Source: a virus. From it: 64,000 nt of DNA. The position numbers and the translations under genes were made by a program. The stretch spans positions 80,635 to 144,634 of the IMG/VR virus record IMGVR_UViG_3300042198_000079; one strand, 5' to 3'. Shown one piece after another: positions 40,791 through 49,262 of the stretch (position 1 is the first letter of the stretch; the number at the start of each line of letters is the position of its first letter). A model generated the notes under the pieces. That model did no database searches. It was not told where the DNA came from and saw nothing but the letters and a program-made list of their open reading frames with translations.

Positions 40791-42236
40791 TTCTTGGGTA
40801 TTCTCGTCATAAAAAGATACAATTCTTAATATTTTTCTTTTTTCTCTTTCTGCGATTTTTTGCATTTTTTCTATTTCTGTTTCGTAATATTTTTCAGGAT
40901 CTTTTTTATATTTTGAAATTACTTCATCTGAAAATATTTTATTTAATTCTTCACTAATATCATCTTCTGCTGTGGGGTTAAGCACATGTTTAGATCCTAT
41001 ACTAAATAATTCGCTTGGGGGGAGGATTTCATAAAACGTGTCTTCTAAGCGTTGTTTAAAAATATTAAGAATTTTGTCTAAAAATGATTTTATCACTAGA
41101 ATATCAGTTTCATTTTTCAATTTATTTATCAAATCTTTTCTAAATTTTACACACTCCTCAAAAAGTGGTATTAAATCTGTAAGGTTACTTCTTCTTAAGA
41201 AATGGATAACCACATCGGGTTTTTCATTTTCCAATACATTTAATATAGTATGAGCGATTTTGGTATTATTGTGAAATTTTTGTAATACAAAATCAGTAAT
41301 CTCAGTAATTTCTAAAAATTTAATAATTTTGTCTTTTTCTTCTTTTTCTTTCAACCCATTTATAAAATTATTATATGAAAACTTATGTATTTCGTCTAAT
41401 TTTTTATATAATTCGTTATTTTTTATTGCATTTATCAAATCGTTTTTTGTTTCAAATTTTCTTCTTTTATTACCATGTGAAAAAAGACTAGAATATATCT
41501 GTGTAGGATAATTAGGTATTTCTATTTTATCTATAAAATATTTATTATGATAAAATTTATAAATATTTTTGATATTATAAACTGGAAGTATTGCCTTCCT
41601 GAAATCCGAATTTGTAAAATATTCTACCATCTCCCCAAATCCCGTTCCTGTTTTATTTCGTTTTCTCCTTGTAAATATATGACCAAGTTCATGAGACACA
41701 GCACTGACACATTCAGAATTTAATTCGTCTAATCCCTCTATAATTTTATTTTTTGTATTAGGAATTGTTAGCGGATCGATATCTAGAATTGCGCCTTTAT
41801 TTAACAAATATTTTATTGTTATTTGTATTGTATCTTGATCTTCATAAATAATATATTTGCCTTTTTTGTGTTTTGCAATTGGAACTTGTGTAGATGCACC
41901 TCTCATGACAATTTTTTTATCTTTATGTAAATTTCCCAACGAATCAAAATTTTCTATAAAATCAATTGTTATTCGGTATGTTAATTTATTAAATATTTTA
42001 TCTCCTATTACAAATTCATCGCCAGCATTACATACATATTGACCATCTATTATAGATGAAGTCCGGTCATTATTATAGAACTTATTAAAATCCATGATTA
42101 CTGATCTATTATTTCGGTTTAAATCCTCTATAATTTTATCATATATTATTGTGTATATTCTTTCTGATACTTCGTGTATTTTTGGAAAAATCCCTCTGGC
42201 TTCTGATAAAAGCAAATATTCTTTAAATGTTTTCAT
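40776..42236 (-). CDS. Capsid-targeted zinc metallopeptidase (HELGH)
   Basis: A 486-residue protein with leader MKTFKEYLLLSE|ARG (L-S-E|A at residue 12, exactly the T4 gp21 style). A zincin motif SAVSHELGHIFTRRK lies at residues 178-191 with a possible third-ligand Glu in TGFGEMVEYF. The N-terminal part before it may be a propeptide or substrate domain; the C-terminal 250 residues are helical and unknown. The inference is a protease carried in the head and injected. An exact late box lies 7 bases upstream of the ATG. Confidence 0.65.
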   Translation of the reverse strand: MKTFKEYLLLSEARGIFPKIHEVSERIYTIIYDKIIEDLNRNNRSVIMDFNKFYNNDRTSSIIDGQYVCNAGDEFVIGDKIFNKLTYRITIDFIENFDSLGNLHKDKKIVMRGASTQVPIAKHKKGKYIIYEDQDTIQITIKYLLNKGAILDIDPLTIPNTKNKIIEGLDELNSECVSAVSHELGHIFTRRKRNKTGTGFGEMVEYFTNSDFRKAILPVYNIKNIYKFYHNKYFIDKIEIPNYPTQIYSSLFSHGNKRRKFETKNDLINAIKNNELYKKLDEIHKFSYNNFINGLKEKEEKDKIIKFLEITEITDFVLQKFHNNTKIAHTILNVLENEKPDVVIHFLRRSNLTDLIPLFEECVKFRKDLINKLKNETDILVIKSFLDKILNIFKQRLEDTFYEILPPSELFSIGSKHVLNPTAEDDISEELNKIFSDEVISKYKKDPEKYYETEIEKMQKIAEREKRKILRIVSFYDENTQELTPI

Positions 42237-42243
42237 TTACATT

Positions 42244-42251
42244 TATTTATA
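42244..42251 (-). promoter_or_regulatory. Late promoter box TATAAATA
   Basis: Exact minus-strand box, 7 bases upstream of the ATG at 42236. Confidence 0.75.
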
Positions 42252-42259
42252 TTCGTAAA

Positions 42260-42267
42260 TATAAATA
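42260..42267 (+). promoter_or_regulatory. Late promoter box TATAAATA
   Basis: Exact plus-strand box, 21 bases before the ATG at 42289 and divergent from the box at 42244-42251. Confidence 0.6.
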
Positions 42268-42288
42268 AATATATAATAAAGTCTATTT

Positions 42289-42543
42289 ATGGACAAAAAT
42301 CAACTGGAAGATTTGAAAGAATTGGGTAAAAATTATAAAAATGAATGGGCTTTTTTATGCAAACATAAAGTTTTTATGGACAATATTCTTGACAAACTGC
42401 CATGGCACATGGTAATATTAGCAGAAGTTTTATTGGCTCATAAAGAAGTATCATTATGGGCGGACTTTGAAAAAAATTATCTATCAAAAGTAAAATCCAA
42501 ACTCAAACAACACGTAACACAATATAGCGATGATTATCTATAA
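42289..42543 (+). CDS. Hypothetical protein (84 aa)
   Basis: An 84-residue helical protein (MDKNQLEDLKELGKNYKNEW...) without recognisable motifs. Its end overlaps the DNA methyltransferase start by 14 bases, so it is coupled to that gene and could be a small partner of it. Confidence 0.55.
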   Translation: MDKNQLEDLKELGKNYKNEWAFLCKHKVFMDNILDKLPWHMVILAEVLLAHKEVSLWADFEKNYLSKVKSKLKQHVTQYSDDYL

Positions 42544-43303
42544 TGAAGATTGTATAACAACGATGAATAGACTGGAATTGCAAGATTCTGTGAATTTTAT
42601 TATTTGCAGTCCGCCTTATGGAAATTGTAGAACTTATGAAAATCTTGGATTGGCTAGTTTCGATTTTCATAAAATCGCACAAGGAACTTTAAATGTTTTA
42701 AAAGAAGGTGGAGTAATTGCATGGATTGTTGGAGACACAACAGAAAATGGAAGCGAAACAGGAATACCGTTTGAACAAGCATTATATTTTAAGAGTCTTG
42801 GGTATCGTCTACACGACACAATGATTTATCAAAAGAATAATTTTAGCAATCCGTCCAAAACTCGGTACCATCAAATTTTCGAATATATTTTTCTATTCTC
42901 CAAAGGTGTTCCGAAAACATTTAATCCAATAAAAGATAGGAAAAATAAATACGGAGGAAAGGTGGGAAGTTGGGGAAAGAATACAGTTCGTCAAAAAGAC
43001 GGATCATTTTTAGAAAGAAAGAAAAAAATAAATTCTGAATATGGAATGAGATATAATATTTGGAAATACAAAACCTCTAAAAATGGACAAGAGGACGATA
43101 TTGCATATAAACACCCAGCAATTTTTCCGATAAATTTAGCACAAGATTTAATCATATCATTTACAAATCCGGGTGATCTAGTTTACGATCCATTAGCTGG
43201 AAGTGGCACTTCTTTAAAAGCCGCGAAAGATTTAAATAGACAATATATTGGAAGTGAGATAGTATCTAATTATTGTGATATAATAAACGAGAGGTTGTCA
43301 TAA
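42530..43303 (+). CDS. DNA methyltransferase (beta class, N4-cytosine or N6-adenine)
   Basis: A 257-residue amino-methyltransferase. Catalytic motif IV is FIICSPPYGNCR (S-P-P-Y) near the N-terminus and the AdoMet motif I is YDPLAGSGTSLKAAKDLNRQ near the C-terminus, an order typical of the beta class. S-P-P-Y is common in N4-cytosine enzymes but also occurs in N6-adenine ones. The specificity cannot be read. It may protect phage DNA from restriction or regulate genes. No restriction endonuclease is seen beside it. Confidence 0.88.
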   Translation: MIIYNEDCITTMNRLELQDSVNFIICSPPYGNCRTYENLGLASFDFHKIAQGTLNVLKEGGVIAWIVGDTTENGSETGIPFEQALYFKSLGYRLHDTMIYQKNNFSNPSKTRYHQIFEYIFLFSKGVPKTFNPIKDRKNKYGGKVGSWGKNTVRQKDGSFLERKKKINSEYGMRYNIWKYKTSKNGQEDDIAYKHPAIFPINLAQDLIISFTNPGDLVYDPLAGSGTSLKAAKDLNRQYIGSEIVSNYCDIINERLS

Positions 43304-43310
43304 ATATAAA

Positions 43311-43318
43311 TATAAATA
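43311..43318 (+). promoter_or_regulatory. Late promoter box TATAAATA
   Basis: Exact box, 5 bases before the GTG at 43324. Confidence 0.7.
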
Positions 43319-43323
43319 TCTGT

Positions 43324-44388
43324 GTGTTGACTTTTAAAAAATATCTCTTAAATGAACGAATTGGAGCTATAGAGGACAGGGATGATGATGGGGAGTATAA
43401 AGAATTTAGAACCATTATAAACGAAATATGGGGATTGATCCTAGATTGGTCAAAAGGAGTTTTTCCTTATGATGAGTTAAAAGTTAAAGATAAAGGAATT
43501 TCAACAAAGTTAATAAAATTAACTTTAGATTTAACCAAGGTAAAATCGCTTGGGGTGTTTTACCCCAAATTGTTTAGAGATAAATCTGTAAAAGATGATC
43601 TTAATGTTGAAACGGTGTTGATTCATTCTTTTGGAAAGTTAGACATTTTCGAACAACTTTTTAATGCCTTATCAATAACTCACGATAAGAAGGTTGTTGA
43701 ATTAATTGATGAGTTATTGACCCTTTACATGGGAAGCGTCAGAACTAGTGGAAATATATCTTTTGATGATGAAACGGGAGAATACACTATAAAATGCTTA
43801 CTCGTTACTAAAGAAATATCATTAGATAATAACAACTTCAATCCTTCTCTATACGACTTTATAAAAAGCAATGAGAACTTTGAATACATTTTTAGAGAAG
43901 AGTGCAGACATTTTTTACAAAATCTCTTAATAAGCAAGACTTCTCTATCTAAAAATTTTGATAAGTTAGAAGATTATTTAATAGATCCTTATGAAATTGG
44001 TGCTAAAATAGAAGAAGGGTTGTTGAAGTTGGATAAAATTTTAGCCATTGATAAATTTTATAGAATGTTTCTAGATATGTTACCATACTTCGATAAGTAT
44101 GAATTTTTTTCTAAAGTGGTATCCTCTATACTTACAGATTTTTGGACTAAGACAACTGAGGATGTTAGGCATATACATAATTATATACATAGAAAAAATC
44201 CAACAAAAGTTGACGAAATAGAGCATTTAGTTTATATTGAAGTTATAGAACCTTTTCTTTTTACAAGTCTTCTACCACATATAAAAGAATACGTTGATAA
44301 ATTTAGAGAAGAAGAATTGGGGAAGGACTGGGATAATATAGAAAATAATATTTCTTGGGAATTTTTTAAAAAGATTAAAGAATTATGA
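43324..44388 (+). CDS. Capsid-targeted hypothetical protein
   Basis: A 354-residue protein starting at GTG, chosen because the leader then reads MLTFKKYLLNE|RIGAIED (L-N-E site at residue 11). The mature part is helical and acidic, without known motifs (FNALSITHDKKVVELIDELL; HIHNYIHRKNPTKVDEIEHL). An exact late box lies 5 bases upstream. By its leader it should be an internal head protein. It overlaps a decayed small gene (ATGA). Confidence 0.6.
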   Translation: MLTFKKYLLNERIGAIEDRDDDGEYKEFRTIINEIWGLILDWSKGVFPYDELKVKDKGISTKLIKLTLDLTKVKSLGVFYPKLFRDKSVKDDLNVETVLIHSFGKLDIFEQLFNALSITHDKKVVELIDELLTLYMGSVRTSGNISFDDETGEYTIKCLLVTKEISLDNNNFNPSLYDFIKSNENFEYIFREECRHFLQNLLISKTSLSKNFDKLEDYLIDPYEIGAKIEEGLLKLDKILAIDKFYRMFLDMLPYFDKYEFFSKVVSSILTDFWTKTTEDVRHIHNYIHRKNPTKVDEIEHLVYIEVIEPFLFTSLLPHIKEYVDKFREEELGKDWDNIENNISWEFFKKIKEL

Positions 44389-44526
44389 AAAAGATATACT
44401 ACAGACAATGCACAATGGAACGAACAATAAATGGTTCGACACATCATCATATAGCAGGTTTGGGAAAATGGTTGGAAGGTAACAACTGTCGGAGATTCTA
44501 AAAGAGAAGAGTCTGAAGATAATTAA
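44385..44526 (+). pseudogene. Decayed small gene, frameshifted
   Basis: An ATG overlapping the previous stop opens MKKIYYRQCTMERT and runs to a TAA at 44501. Another frame nearby reads ENGWKVTTVGDSKREESEDN to a stop at 44526. Together they resemble a common small phage protein with a K-x-C start, a VGK-x-[LI] middle and an NGW-x-V-x-x-VG end, broken by a frameshift. Confidence 0.4.
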
Positions 44527-44534
44527 TATTAATA

Positions 44535-44940
44535 ATGTTGTCATTTAAGTGTTATTTTATAGAATCTACCACTTCTGATATTAGACCAGCAACCTCAGAC
44601 GATTATGACCTAGTTTCTAAATTAGAAAAGGAAAATTATCCAGACGATCCTTGGATTGGAAGTCTTGAAGAGTTTGAAAATGTTCTGTTAAGTTTCTATT
44701 GGAGGACCACATGCAAAGGAAATGTTACAATTCTTTTTAAGAATCCCTAGTAAAGTAAATCGCTATTATACTCATTCTTTTGACAAAAATACTGGCAAGA
44801 CCGACTGGTTTGAAAAAATAGAATTTTTAAAAGATAATGGATTTGTAGATATTGGACCGGGCGACCAATCCAAAGAATCGGTTCCGTGGGCATATGATCT
44901 TAGTAAAATGCGCGAATTAGAATATATAACAATAGACTAA
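44535..44940 (+). pseudogene. Broken acetyltransferase-like gene with capsid-targeting leader
   Basis: The first frame (44535-44750) encodes MLSFKCYFIESTTSDIRPAT followed by DDYDLVSKLEKENYPDD, a leader-like start joined to a GNAT-type N-terminus. It stops after 71 residues. A second, overlapping frame (44722-44940) encodes YYTHSFDKNTGKTDWFEKIE and further C-terminal-like sequence. A deletion and frameshift within one gene best explain the pair; two tiny genes are less likely. Confidence 0.45.
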
Positions 44941-44956
44941 AAAAGTTTTTCGATAA

Positions 44957-44964
44957 TATAAATA
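44957..44964 (+). promoter_or_regulatory. Late promoter box TATAAATA
   Basis: Exact box, 6 bases before the ATG at 44971. Confidence 0.75.
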
Positions 44965-44970
44965 TATAAA

Positions 44971-47532
44971 ATGCTTTCTTTTAAAAAATTTATACAACAA
45001 AAAGATTATTGCAGTCGAAGAATATTAGAAGCGTCAGATTTCGTATTAGATGGCGCAAAAATTAGAAAAAGTATAGAGAATATAAAGGAAAGACCTTTTA
45101 ATGAATTATTTGGTAATAAAGACCGATTTCTAGTAAAAGCATTTAATCCTGTATTTTTACAGTATATGGAACTATTTGATTTAAATCAAAATAATTTTGA
45201 TTTAAAAAAAGGAGTTTATATAGAAAACGGTAAAAGAATGAGATACGGAAATATAATTAAAGACAGAACCCAAAAAAATGTATCTATTACACCAAAAGAA
45301 GTTAGACAACTAAAACACTTATTAAAACAAAAGCAAATATATGCACATTTGCTTTTTTCAAGACATCCTATGGATGTAATAAGAATGAGCGATATAAATA
45401 AAATAAGCTCTTGTCATTCTCCTTATGGATCGAAGTTCGATTGTGCAATAACAGAATCACAAAACAACGGAGGTATTGTTTTTATAATAAACGAAAGAGA
45501 CAAAAAAAATGTTGAAAAAAATTTAGACATTGAGGATCTCTTTGAAGATCGAGATCGGAATATTAAAGGTTTTGTCACTCCATTGGCGCGAGTTAGACTT
45601 AGGAGGTTTGTGGATGTTTTAGAAGAATGTGATTTTGCAGTACCTGAAAAAAGATATTATGTTCCTGACGGAGATATGATGGGATATAGCGGGTTTTATA
45701 GTAATATAGTTCTAGATTATTGTAGAAAAAATCAAAAAATTTTTAAAGATTCTCCTTCAGATAAATACATAAGTGAAAATATTTTTCATACTGGAGGAGA
45801 TTATACCGATACTCCATATCTTGAGTTATTAAATAATTTTTTTGACAGGGATACCGTTCAAGGACTTGGCGGAAGTTATGGTTCTTTTGCCGAAATTCCT
45901 TTTGAACGCTTGCCATTTGCAAAAGAAAAATATTTATTATTAAGAAATAGCAAAAATATTCTAAAAGAACTTAAACCTTATATTGGTAAAGATTATACAG
46001 CATTGTTTAGTCTTATGAAATTTTCTATAAATATTGGAGAATATTTAGATGCTGTTTTTTTAGAAAAAGTTATACCTTTGTATATTAAACAATGTATTGC
46101 CAAAAACAGACAACCTTGTATTTCAGGCCATAGAGGATTATTTATTTTTCTAAAAATATATAATTTGTTAATTGAAACGAATTCTACTTCGTCTTCTTCT
46201 GAATTATTAGCAAACATTATTATAAAATATTTATCCACACCTTCTTATCTCTATGGTCCGCCATTTGTAATGGATTTTTATACAAATGGGCAAGACTTTT
46301 GGTTTCAAAACATGAGAATTCCATCAGATTATAATGATTTTATAGTAAATATGAAAAAATTCATAGCTAATAATAAAGAAAAAATAATAAATTTGATAAA
46401 TAATACACAAATACCCCTTTTCAACATAATTTATTTTTATAGAACATTGAGGGTAAGTGTTGGCGATTATGACGGTTTAACACATTCAAATATTAAAAAC
46501 GAAAGCATTAAATTTATATTATCGGAAACAAAACAAAAATTTATATCTTTAACCGTAAAAAGTATATGTCTACATTTAGTATGGGCTAACTTCCATTTGG
46601 ACAATTTATTTTACGATAATAAAAATATAGGCGAAAATGATATGATATATTTTTACTCTCCTAGCGACGATGCAGTAATTAATTTTTCTGATTTAGATAA
46701 AAAAGAAAAACTATCGAATATTTTATTTCCTACACTTTTGGACACTTTAAATCAAATAATTTATTCCAAATATACTCATCTAAACTTAGATTATTATTTA
46801 AATAGATTTATTCTTCTTTGTCGTATTGTATTTAAAGATAACAAAATAATCTATAATAATATTATAGATTATTTTGTAAACGATATTATACCTGGAAGTG
46901 TAGAACTGAAGCAAACCACCACTATAATCACTCGTGAAAATATTTATGGAATTATTCGTTTATTTTTGCTACACTCTTTATTAAGCGAATCTCAAATTAA
47001 AAAAATAAAGTCGAAATTAATAGAATGCGATATTAATTATATAAAGCATAGTATGCATGATTCTTTTAAACATAGTTTAAATGGTTGCCTCTTTGAATAT
47101 TATTTAAAAGATTTATATTTTTATTCTTTTTTCGTTAAATATTTGAATAATAATAGACATAATGATTATTTTATTCCATTTTCTTTAAATGAAGAAGAAA
47201 TAAAAACATATGAAGATTTGATTATGTTATGGATATTCGATAGAGATTTAAATCAGGAAGGACAATCAATACGTAGATTATATGATGATGGTAGTAGAAC
47301 TTTTTCTTATGTTAATATACAAGTGGTTAGCAATAATAATAATATTGAAGAAGGAATACCAATACCATATAAAGATAAAACAGTCATTATGACATGTAAT
47401 AATGACTATGATGTCAAGGGGGTTGATTCTCAATTTGATAGAATACACACTGTATTCCATAATATTCATACGACAAATCCTAAGATTTTTTCTGATGAGA
47501 TACTATTTTTTCAATCTTTAAATGTAAGTTAA
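44971..47532 (+). CDS. Large capsid-targeted protein of a conserved phage family
   Basis: An 853-residue protein. Leader MLSFKKFIQQKDYCSRRILE|A has an I-L-E|A site at residue 20. The region LLFSRHPMDVIRMSDINKIS, then SCHSPYGSKFDCAITESQNN, matches a family of phage proteins marked by [ILV]-[SF]-R-x-P-x-D-V-x-R-M-S-D...SCHS...C-A-[VI]; its activity is unknown to me, but the conserved R, D, H and C look catalytic. The remaining 500 residues are helical. It is the largest leader-bearing protein and a strong candidate for an injected virion enzyme. Confidence 0.6.
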   Translation: MLSFKKFIQQKDYCSRRILEASDFVLDGAKIRKSIENIKERPFNELFGNKDRFLVKAFNPVFLQYMELFDLNQNNFDLKKGVYIENGKRMRYGNIIKDRTQKNVSITPKEVRQLKHLLKQKQIYAHLLFSRHPMDVIRMSDINKISSCHSPYGSKFDCAITESQNNGGIVFIINERDKKNVEKNLDIEDLFEDRDRNIKGFVTPLARVRLRRFVDVLEECDFAVPEKRYYVPDGDMMGYSGFYSNIVLDYCRKNQKIFKDSPSDKYISENIFHTGGDYTDTPYLELLNNFFDRDTVQGLGGSYGSFAEIPFERLPFAKEKYLLLRNSKNILKELKPYIGKDYTALFSLMKFSINIGEYLDAVFLEKVIPLYIKQCIAKNRQPCISGHRGLFIFLKIYNLLIETNSTSSSSELLANIIIKYLSTPSYLYGPPFVMDFYTNGQDFWFQNMRIPSDYNDFIVNMKKFIANNKEKIINLINNTQIPLFNIIYFYRTLRVSVGDYDGLTHSNIKNESIKFILSETKQKFISLTVKSICLHLVWANFHLDNLFYDNKNIGENDMIYFYSPSDDAVINFSDLDKKEKLSNILFPTLLDTLNQIIYSKYTHLNLDYYLNRFILLCRIVFKDNKIIYNNIIDYFVNDIIPGSVELKQTTTIITRENIYGIIRLFLLHSLLSESQIKKIKSKLIECDINYIKHSMHDSFKHSLNGCLFEYYLKDLYFYSFFVKYLNNNRHNDYFIPFSLNEEEIKTYEDLIMLWIFDRDLNQEGQSIRRLYDDGSRTFSYVNIQVVSNNNNIEEGIPIPYKDKTVIMTCNNDYDVKGVDSQFDRIHTVFHNIHTTNPKIFSDEILFFQSLNVS
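46841..46877. repeat. 17-bp perfect inverted repeat inside the 853-aa gene
   Basis: ACAAAATAATCTATAAT (46841-46857) and its exact complement (46861-46877) around a 3-base loop. It is a strong potential RNA hairpin within the coding region. Confidence 0.85.
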
Positions 47533-47543
47533 GTTTACAATTT

Positions 47544-48095
47544 TCACAACGGAAATAACCATCCATCTTCTTGTCTAATTAATTTTGAAAATTTTGTGGA
47601 TTGAATCTTTTCCATTACTGCAAAGCAGTGCTTACAAAGCGATAAATGCCCGCTAGGATTATTAATCAATGCGGGTTTTCTATTATGAGGGTCATCTGGA
47701 ACATATCCGGGATACTGATCCCAAGATGACATTTCTACTCTATTCAAATCGTATTTCCAACGATATTTGTGATCTCCGCATAGTTCCATAACTCCATCTA
47801 CATTGGTTGCCCCACAACTATGTTCTCTAATACTTCCTTTGCTATCTAAAATAATATATCCTTGGTGACTATCTGATTGGCTTTTTTCCTTAGACGAAAC
47901 AATATAGTCATATCTAGACCATCCCGCCGGAATTGATTCATGAACGCTTTCTATAAAGCTAGGTGTTCTTTTAAATAATAATAAAATTTCACAATTAGAT
48001 GCTCGTTCTCTTCTTTTATCGTCAGTCCCTTCTATTGCAGATTTTGTTTTTTTATTCACAATAATACTTATTATTTGAAGAATTTTATTTGACAT
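47544..48095 (-). CDS. Hypothetical protein with cysteine clusters
   Basis: A 183-residue protein when started at ATG 48095; the frame stays open for 94 more residues upstream, but that part is antisense to the kinase gene and contains its promoter. Segments GWSRYDYIVSSKEKSQSDSH, IREHSCGATNVDGVMELCGD and HLSLCKHCFAVMEK suggest a zinc-binding fold. It is divergent from the P-loop gene at 48124, with a 28-base gap in which the -35 box of that gene overlaps this start codon. Function unknown. Confidence 0.6.
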   Translation of the reverse strand: MSNKILQIISIIVNKKTKSAIEGTDDKRRERASNCEILLLFKRTPSFIESVHESIPAGWSRYDYIVSSKEKSQSDSHQGYIILDSKGSIREHSCGATNVDGVMELCGDHKYRWKYDLNRVEMSSWDQYPGYVPDDPHNRKPALINNPSGHLSLCKHCFAVMEKIQSTKFSKLIRQEDGWLFPL

Positions 48096-48117
48096 GTTTG
48101 CTGTTTTGTAGTAATTA
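48089..48117 (+). promoter_or_regulatory. Early-type promoter, TTGACA-N17-TAATTA
   Basis: TTGACA (48089-48094), 17 bases, TAATTA (48112-48117), ATG at 48124 after 6 bases. The -35 box overlaps the first codons of the divergent gene. Confidence 0.65.
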
Positions 48118-48123
48118 TTTTTA

Positions 48124-48813
48124 ATGAAAATAGCAATTACAGGGTCAAATAAATCAGGAAAAACAACCCTTGCAAAAAACATGACATATGCATGGCCAAA
48201 TTTCAAATTGATAAAATGCGAAAAAGATTTTAGTAAAGAAACTTTTCCAGTCATATCTAAATTTGATTGGTATACTGATAAGATTCTAGAAGCACAAAAT
48301 TCAGGAGATGTTGTTTTCGACGACTGTTTAATTAATATCTTAGCAGAAATTCTCATAGAAAATGAAAACGGAAACATTAATGACGAACAAGTAAAAAAAT
48401 GTATTCTAATTTTTAGACAATCGTGTAGATTTTATGATTTAGTATTTAATTTACCACTATCTAAAGAAACTCCTATAAAGCTAAATGACTTTACTAAAGA
48501 AGATTTAGAAAAAAGAGAACAACTTGATTTACAGGTTCAAGCACTATGGTGGGACTGGAGAGAAGAACGTCCTACTTTCTTTGTTTATGATGATCGTCCT
48601 CCAATTATAAAGTTATTCGGAGATGAAGACTTAATGATATCGACTATTGCTAGAGATTTTATAAACGAAGAAGGAAAACCAAAAACAAATTCGGATGAAG
48701 ATCTTCAACAACAAATGTCAGAAAGTGTCGAAGAATATGCAGCATACCAATCTTTATTAGGAGGTAATGATACTTATGAAAAAGTATTAAGAGATCTAAA
48801 ATTTAATAAATAA
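48124..48813 (+). CDS. P-loop NTPase/kinase-like protein
   Basis: A 229-residue protein. Walker A is IAITGSNKSGKTTLAKNM at the N-terminus, DVVFDDCLINILAEIL is a Walker-B-like strand, and LVFNLPLSKETPIKLND with WWDWREERPTFFVYDDRPP follows, similar to AAA_28/NadR-type kinases like the one at 22396. The substrate is unknown. The C-terminal 40 residues are acidic. Confidence 0.65.
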   Translation: MKIAITGSNKSGKTTLAKNMTYAWPNFKLIKCEKDFSKETFPVISKFDWYTDKILEAQNSGDVVFDDCLINILAEILIENENGNINDEQVKKCILIFRQSCRFYDLVFNLPLSKETPIKLNDFTKEDLEKREQLDLQVQALWWDWREERPTFFVYDDRPPIIKLFGDEDLMISTIARDFINEEGKPKTNSDEDLQQQMSESVEEYAAYQSLLGGNDTYEKVLRDLKFNK

Positions 48814-48817
48814 AATT

Positions 48818-49087
48818 ATGTACAAAGTAACATTTTACAGACCACCCAGTAACATTTTAGAGTTTGAAACGGTAGCAACATATCTTTCAGATGCTATATA
48901 TGAAATTTTAACCAATTTAAGAACATTAAAATTTTATAATTTATTAGAAAGCAGAGAATTTTGGAGTTTTATTTCCGAATGTTATACAGTTGCAAAAGAT
49001 AACGATGAAATAATTGATGTTGAAAATAAATTTTATGGGGATAATGGAACTACAGTTATTCTTACTATTAAAATAGAAAAATTTTGA
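48818..49087 (+). CDS. Hypothetical protein (89 aa)
   Basis: An 89-residue protein starting 4 bases after the kinase stop. It has alternating strands and helices (MYKVTFYRPPSNILEFETVA...), no known motif, and probably shares the kinase transcript, which ends at the terminators downstream. Confidence 0.55.
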   Translation: MYKVTFYRPPSNILEFETVATYLSDAIYEILTNLRTLKFYNLLESREFWSFISECYTVAKDNDEIIDVENKFYGDNGTTVILTIKIEKF

Positions 49088-49094
49088 GTAATGA

Positions 49095-49135
49095 AAAGTA
49101 AAACACTAATGTAAAAATCATTAGTGTTTTACTTT
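49095..49135. terminator. Hairpin terminator between convergent genes
   Basis: AAAGTAAAACACTAATG and its exact complement (17 bp) around a 7-base loop; the A-rich and T-rich flanks allow use in both directions. Confidence 0.8.
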
Positions 49136-49202
49136 CAATATTAGAAAATTGTATTTCGTTTTCTAATAATATATTTTTAGACAGATGAAATATATAAAAA
49201 TA

Positions 49203-49257
49203 AAAAAGCAAAAATAAAATTAGAATTATAAAAAATACCATTTTATTTTTGCTTTTT
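49203..49257. terminator. Second hairpin, probable terminator for the leftward tail gene
   Basis: AAAAAGCAAAAATAAAA (49203-49219) pairs exactly with 49241-49257 around a 21-base loop, just before the end of the gene at 49263. The rest of 49088-49262 holds no frame. Confidence 0.65.
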
Positions 49258-49262
49258 ATTTA

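Noticed and set aside
47544-48377. Long 277-residue reading of the leftward gene
   Set aside because: The first 94 residues are antisense to the P-loop kinase gene and include its promoter; the ATG at 48095 gives a protein that fits the gene spacing.
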